From: Kitasatospora sp. SolWspMP-SS2h | GTDB taxonomy: Bacteria > Actinomycetota > Actinomycetes > Streptomycetales > Streptomycetaceae | Assembly: GCF_003259315.1 (NCBI RefSeq) | Contig: NZ_QLLT01000007.1 | Span: 1 to 41,915 of the forward strand | Direction: 5' to 3' | Length of the DNA: 41,915 nucleotides | Shown here: piece after piece, positions 38,492-41,915 of the stretch | Layout: every line of letters starts with the position of its first letter | Position numbering within the stretch: the stretch's first letter is position 1 | Program-made: the position numbers and the translations under genes | The notes under the pieces: generated by a model | The model's input: only the letters and a program-made list of their open reading frames with translations | Told to the model about the DNA's origin: nothing | Databases searched by the model: none

Positions 38492-39139
38492 TCAGACCCG
38501 GTTGAGGTAGGCGAGCACGGCCATCACCCGCCGGTTGTCGTCCCTGGACGGCGGCAGGTCGAGCTTGGCGAGCAGGCTGTTGATGTGCTTGGCGACGGCC
38601 TTCTCGGTGATCACCAGGACCGCGGCGATGGCGGCGTTGGACCGGCCCTCGGCCATGTAGCCGAGCACCTCGCGCTCGCGCTCGGTGAGCCGGGCGATCT
38701 GCTGGTCCTGCGAGCTGTGGCTGAGCATCCGGGAGACGACGTTCGGGTCCATCACGGTGCCGCCGGCGGCGACCTGGTGCAGGGCCGAGATGAACTGGTC
38801 GCTGTTGAAGACCCGGTCCTTGAGCAGGTAGCCGACCCCGCCGTCGCCGTCGGCCAGCAACTCCTGCGCGTAGAGCTGGTCGACGTACTGGGAGAGGAGC
38901 AACGAGGGCTGTCCTGGCCGCAGTCGGCGGCCCTCCAGGACGGCGCGCAGCCCCTCGTCGGTGTGGGTGGGCGGCATCCGGATGTCGACCAGCGCGACGT
39001 CGGGCTCGTGCTCGGCCAGCGCCCTGGTCAGCTCCGGGCCCGACCCGACCGCGGCGACGATGTCGAAACCGTTCAGTTCGAGCAGCCGGGACAGGCCCTC
39101 ACGGAGCAGGAACTGGTCTTCCGCGAGTACCAGGCGCAT
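38492..39139 (-). CDS. NarL/LuxR-family response regulator
   Basis: This 215-residue regulator has AEDQF at residues 6-10, phospho-acceptor D52 (VALVDIRMPPTHTDEGLRA) and the conserved lysine in VGYLLKDRV. A LuxR helix-turn-helix follows (LTEREREVLGYMAEGRSNAAIAAVLVITEKAVAKHI). The DIRMPPTxTDEG and GVGYLLKDRV signatures belong to regulators that are usually encoded next to PF13796 'sensor' kinases, such as the orphan kinase at 23015. The ATG at 39139 follows gggggacc. It is divergent from the sbnA-NRPS operon, whose operator lies about 100 bp away. Confidence 0.92.
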   Translation of the reverse strand: MRLVLAEDQFLLREGLSRLLELNGFDIVAAVGSGPELTRALAEHEPDVALVDIRMPPTHTDEGLRAVLEGRRLRPGQPSLLLSQYVDQLYAQELLADGDGGVGYLLKDRVFNSDQFISALHQVAAGGTVMDPNVVSRMLSHSSQDQQIARLTEREREVLGYMAEGRSNAAIAAVLVITEKAVAKHINSLLAKLDLPPSRDDNRRVMAVLAYLNRV

Positions 39140-39241
39140 GATCGGTCCCCCGTGTCTCCCCGTCAGTCCCGGCCGCCGGGCCGGAAACCCTCCGGCCACA
39201 AGCTAGCAATGCCCCCATGGCCAAGCAAGCAAGCCGCAATC

Positions 39242-39285
39242 GGTCAGCGCCTGGTCAACTGCCTGTCAGCGCCGTTTGAAATGAT
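39242..39285 (+). promoter_or_regulatory. Candidate SARP operator and promoter, sbnA-NRPS operon
   Basis: Three heptads lie at exact 11-bp spacing: GGTCAGC (39242-39248), GGTCAAC (39253-39259) and TGTCAGC (39264-39270). Nine bases then separate them from the -10-like AATGAT (39280-39285). The spacing is identical to the site at 31551, and the third heptad again begins with T. Confidence 0.8.
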
Positions 39286-39402
39286 CGTGAGGTCAGGCGC
39301 TGCAAGGAATTCCACGACGCGTGACCGACGAAGGCATCCACCGCTGTAACCGAGCCGGCCCGAAAATCATCCCGCCGGCGATATCGACGTGGACGGTGTC
39401 CC

Positions 39403-40383
39403 ATTCAAGTCATCTCCGCTCCGCACGAATTCAATGCCGAGGACGTTTTCGTCAATCTCGAAACGGTCGTCGGACAACGCCTGATGCTCAAGTGCGAGGG
39501 CTTCAATTTCGCCGGTTCCATCAAACTCAAGGCCGCGCACGCGATGGTGAGCGCCGCCGAGCGGTCGGGCCGGCTGCGGCCCGGGTCGACCCTGGTGGAG
39601 AGCTCCTCGGGGAACCTGGGCGTGGCGCTGAGCCTGGTCGCCGCCAGCCGCGGCTACCGGTTCATCTGCGTCACCGACTCCCGCTGCACCCTCGGCGCCC
39701 GCCAGTTGATGGAGGTGTTCGGCAGCGAGGTGCACGTCATCACCAAGCCGGACCGGGTCGACGGGCTGCTGGGGGCGCGCATCCGGCACGTGCGCCGGCT
39801 CTGCGCGGACAACGAGGGCTTCCTCTGGCTCAACCAGTACGCCAACCCGAACAACTGGCAGGCCCACTACCGGCTGACCGGCCCGGAGATCCTCAAGGCC
39901 TTCCCCGACCTCGGGGTGCTGTTCGTCGGCGCGGGCACCACCGGCACGCTGATGGGCTGCGCCCGCTACCTGCGCGAACAGAAGCCGTCGGTGCGGATCG
40001 TGGCGGTCGACGCGGTCGGCTCGGTCACCTTCGGCGGCCCGCCCGAGCCGCGGCACATCCCGGGCCTCGGCACCGGCGTGCGGCCCGCGCTGCTCGACGA
40101 GTCCGTGGTGGACGACGTGGTGATGGTGGCGGAGCCCGACACCATCCGGGCCTGCCGCCGGCTGGCCCGCCACGGCTTCCTGTTCGGCGGGTCCACCGGG
40201 ACGGTGGTGAGCGGGGCGGTCGCCTTCCTGGCCGAACACCCGCTGGACGGCGGCGAGTCGGCCGTCGCCATCGCACCCGACCTGGGCGACCGCTACCTGG
40301 ACACCGTCTACCAGGACACGTGGGTGACGGACCTGTACGGCCCCGACGTGCTCCAGGACCCGCTCCGGGCCGAGGCCCGCTGA
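39403..40383 (+). CDS. sbnA: SbnA-like N-(2-amino-2-carboxyethyl)-L-glutamate synthase, 5' end uncertain
   Basis: This fold-II PLP enzyme of the cysteine synthase family has the PLP lysine in NFAGSIKLKAAH, then VESSSGNLGVALS and phosphate loop FVGAGTTGTLMG. SbnA joins O-phosphoserine and glutamate; SbnB then releases diaminopropionate. The first ATG (39484) would place the PLP lysine at residue 14 and delete the N-terminal strand. Upstream, the same frame reads IQVISAPHEFNAEDVFVNLE up to LKCEG, which looks like the family N-terminus. No ATG, GTG or TTG is in frame there. Either ATT at 39403 is the start (326 residues) or a base is missing near 39398-39402, which would join a GTG at 39389. The stop lies 52 bp before the NRPS gene. 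Confidence 0.85.
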   Translation: MQVISAPHEFNAEDVFVNLETVVGQRLMLKCEGFNFAGSIKLKAAHAMVSAAERSGRLRPGSTLVESSSGNLGVALSLVAASRGYRFICVTDSRCTLGARQLMEVFGSEVHVITKPDRVDGLLGARIRHVRRLCADNEGFLWLNQYANPNNWQAHYRLTGPEILKAFPDLGVLFVGAGTTGTLMGCARYLREQKPSVRIVAVDAVGSVTFGGPPEPRHIPGLGTGVRPALLDESVVDDVVMVAEPDTIRACRRLARHGFLFGGSTGTVVSGAVAFLAEHPLDGGESAVAIAPDLGDRYLDTVYQDTWVTDLYGPDVLQDPLRAEAR

Positions 40384-40435
40384 CACCCCGGTCCGGACCG
40401 TCCTCACCAGCCCGCAGTACCCCGATGGAGACGTC

Positions 40436-41915
40436 ATGACCTCGCCCACCCGTTCGACCCTCCCGCTGACCGGCGCCCAGACCGGCATCTGGTTCGACGA
40501 GCAGCTCGCCAGCGGACGCCTCGCCTACAACATGGCGGACTACCTGGACATCAGGGGCCCGCTGGACGACCGGCTGCTCGTCGAAGCCCTCACCCGGGTG
40601 ACGGACGAGGCCGAGTGCACCCGGGCGAGGTTCTCCGAGGCGGACGGCCTGCCGGTCCAGCGGATCGAACCGCTGGACGGACTCCCGCTGCGCACCGTCG
40701 ACCTGGCGGGCCGCCGGGACCCGGTGGGCGAGGCGCTGCGGCTGATGGACGAGGACCTGCACCGGCCCTTCGACCTGCTCGGCGGCGTGCTGTTCCGGGC
40801 CGTCCTGTTCCGGGTGGCCGCCGACCGCTCCCTGCTCTACCTGGCCATGCACCACCTGCTCTCCGACGGCTACAGCCGCCTCGCGGTCTACCGCAGGCTC
40901 AGCGAGGTCTACGGGGCGCGGGCCGCGGGGGAGCCGGTCGCGGACGGCGCGCTGCCCGGACTGGAACTGCTCCTGCGCGAGGAGGCCGACTACCTGGGGT
41001 CGGCCGCGGTGGAGCGCGACCGCGCGTTCTGGGAGGGCCACCTGAGCGGCCCGGCCGGGCCCACCAGCCTGGCCGCGGGCGCACCGGTGCCCGGCACCGC
41101 GTTCCTGCGCGGCAGCCTCGCGCTCGACACGCCCACCGCCCGGGCGCTGCGCGCGGCGGCCCGCGCCGCCGAGGTGACCTGGCCGACCTTCGCGATCGCC
41201 GCCGCCGCCGCGTACACCGGCAAGGCCGCCGGCCTGGCGGACGTGCTGCTCACCCTGCCGATGACCGCCCGGCTGACCGCCACCGCCCGCTCGGTGCCCG
41301 GCATGGTGGCCAACTACCTGCCGCTGCCGGCCCGGGTCGGCCCCGCCACCACGGTGGGCGGACTGCTCCGCGACACCTCCCGGACACTGGCCCGCTCGCT
41401 GCGCCACCAGCGCTACCCGGCCGACCGGATCCGCCGCGCGATCGGCCTGCGGGCCGACGACCGGCGGCCGTTCGGCCCGTTCGTCAACGTGCTCCCGCAG
41501 ACCCCGGAGTTCCGGCTCGGCCCGTGCGAGGCCCGGCTGAACAACCTCTCCACCGGGATCGTCGACGACCTGATGATCACCGTCCTGGACGGCCCCGACG
41601 ACGGCGTCGAACTGCACCTCAACGGCAACCCCGCGCTCTACGGCGCACAGGAGGTCACCGACCACCTGCACCGCTTCGGCACCTTCCTGCGCCGCCTGGC
41701 CGACGCCGACCCGGACACCCCGCTGGGCCGCCTGGACCTGGCCACCGACGCCGAACGCGCCCGCCTGGCGCGGGCCGGCACCGGACCGGCCGGCGCACCG
41801 GGCGGCTCGGTGCCGCAACGGGTGCGGGAGTTCGCGCTGCGCACCCCGGCGGCGCTCGCGGTGAGTGACGGGCGCACCGCGGCCTCCTACTCCTCGCTGG
41901 TCGGCTGGGCCGACG
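40436..41915 (+). CDS. Nonribosomal peptide synthetase (condensation, then adenylation domain; 3' partial)
   Basis: The frame is open from the ATG at 40436 to the window end (493 codons). A condensation domain starts at LPLTGAQTGIWFDEQL (C1 motif) and carries the catalytic HHLLSDG at residues 139-145. Later motifs include SVPGMVANYLPLPARV and RPFGPFVNVLP. After about residue 455 the sequence VPQRVREFALRTPAALAVSDGRTAASYSSLVGWAD is the start of an adenylation domain. Beginning with a condensation domain means the first acyl donor comes from another protein; the free ACP at 35474 is a candidate. The site ggag lies 6 bp before the ATG. Adenylation specificity cannot be read because the domain is cut off. 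Confidence 0.95.
   Translation, partial: MTSPTRSTLPLTGAQTGIWFDEQLASGRLAYNMADYLDIRGPLDDRLLVEALTRVTDEAECTRARFSEADGLPVQRIEPLDGLPLRTVDLAGRRDPVGEALRLMDEDLHRPFDLLGGVLFRAVLFRVAADRSLLYLAMHHLLSDGYSRLAVYRRLSEVYGARAAGEPVADGALPGLELLLREEADYLGSAAVERDRAFWEGHLSGPAGPTSLAAGAPVPGTAFLRGSLALDTPTARALRAAARAAEVTWPTFAIAAAAAYTGKAAGLADVLLTLPMTARLTATARSVPGMVANYLPLPARVGPATTVGGLLRDTSRTLARSLRHQRYPADRIRRAIGLRADDRRPFGPFVNVLPQTPEFRLGPCEARLNNLSTGIVDDLMITVLDGPDDGVELHLNGNPALYGAQEVTDHLHRFGTFLRRLADADPDTPLGRLDLATDAERARLARAGTGPAGAPGGSVPQRVREFALRTPAALAVSDGRTAASYSSLVGWAD

Overview
The window is high-GC actinobacterial chromosome. The 3' end of a 23S rRNA and a complete 5S rRNA, the mtrA-mtrB-lpqB / comFC / hpf / response regulator / secA gene order, the SARP regulator with a TTA codon and the many GTG starts all point to Streptomycetaceae (Streptomyces or Kitasatospora). 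The sequence alone does not separate these two genera. No prophage, insertion sequence, CRISPR array or tRNA was seen.

Region 1 (1-6.65 kb): end of an rrn operon with a strong terminator. A leftward gene set follows: a membrane protein, DUF4129, DUF4350, a MoxR ATPase and a DUF58 protein, ending in a lincosamide-nucleotidyltransferase-like gene. Region 2 (6.87-20.2 kb): conserved housekeeping block with the MtrA/MtrB two-component system, the lipoprotein LpqB, ComFC, hibernation factor HPF, a NarL-type regulator, an AlkX/YcaQ-type glycosylase, SecA, an Rv3235-family protein and a DUF6912 protein. Region 3 (20.2-22.9 kb): an intergenic stretch with degenerate repeats, then an MFS exporter and an aldo/keto reductase.

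Region 4 (about 23 kb to the window end): a biosynthetic gene cluster that continues past the right edge. It holds a sensor kinase, an MMPL exporter, an MbtH-like protein, an ABC ATPase and an Sfp-type phosphopantetheinyl transferase. It also holds a SARP activator, an SbnB-like dehydrogenase and an SbnA-like synthase (together the L-2,3-diaminopropionate pathway), and an operon of KAS III, ATP-grasp ligase, PLP decarboxylase, free-standing ACP, a degenerate KAS, a short acyl-CoA-dehydrogenase-like protein and a full acyl-CoA dehydrogenase. A NarL-type regulator and the start of an NRPS (condensation domain, then adenylation domain) complete it. The ligase, decarboxylase and ACP match the BtrJ/BtrK/BtrI logic of butirosin biosynthesis, in which an amino acid is loaded on a carrier protein through its side-chain carboxylate and then alpha-decarboxylated. 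Here the trio is combined with acyl-CoA dehydrogenase-type and ketosynthase-type proteins and sits beside an NRPS that opens with a condensation domain. A carrier-bound omega-amino acyl unit, possibly desaturated, is therefore a reasonable starter for a diaminopropionate-containing peptide. The product is not identifiable from this window.

The most notable regulatory signal is three sets of three heptads (consensus NGTCAGY, 11-bp period), each 9-10 bp upstream of a plausible -10 box. They lie before the mbtH operon, the KAS III operon and the sbnA-NRPS operon. This is the architecture bound by SARP activators, and the cluster encodes one SARP whose gene carries a rare TTA codon. A second feature is that the sbnA-like gene has clearly homologous coding sequence upstream of its first ATG but no canonical start in frame.
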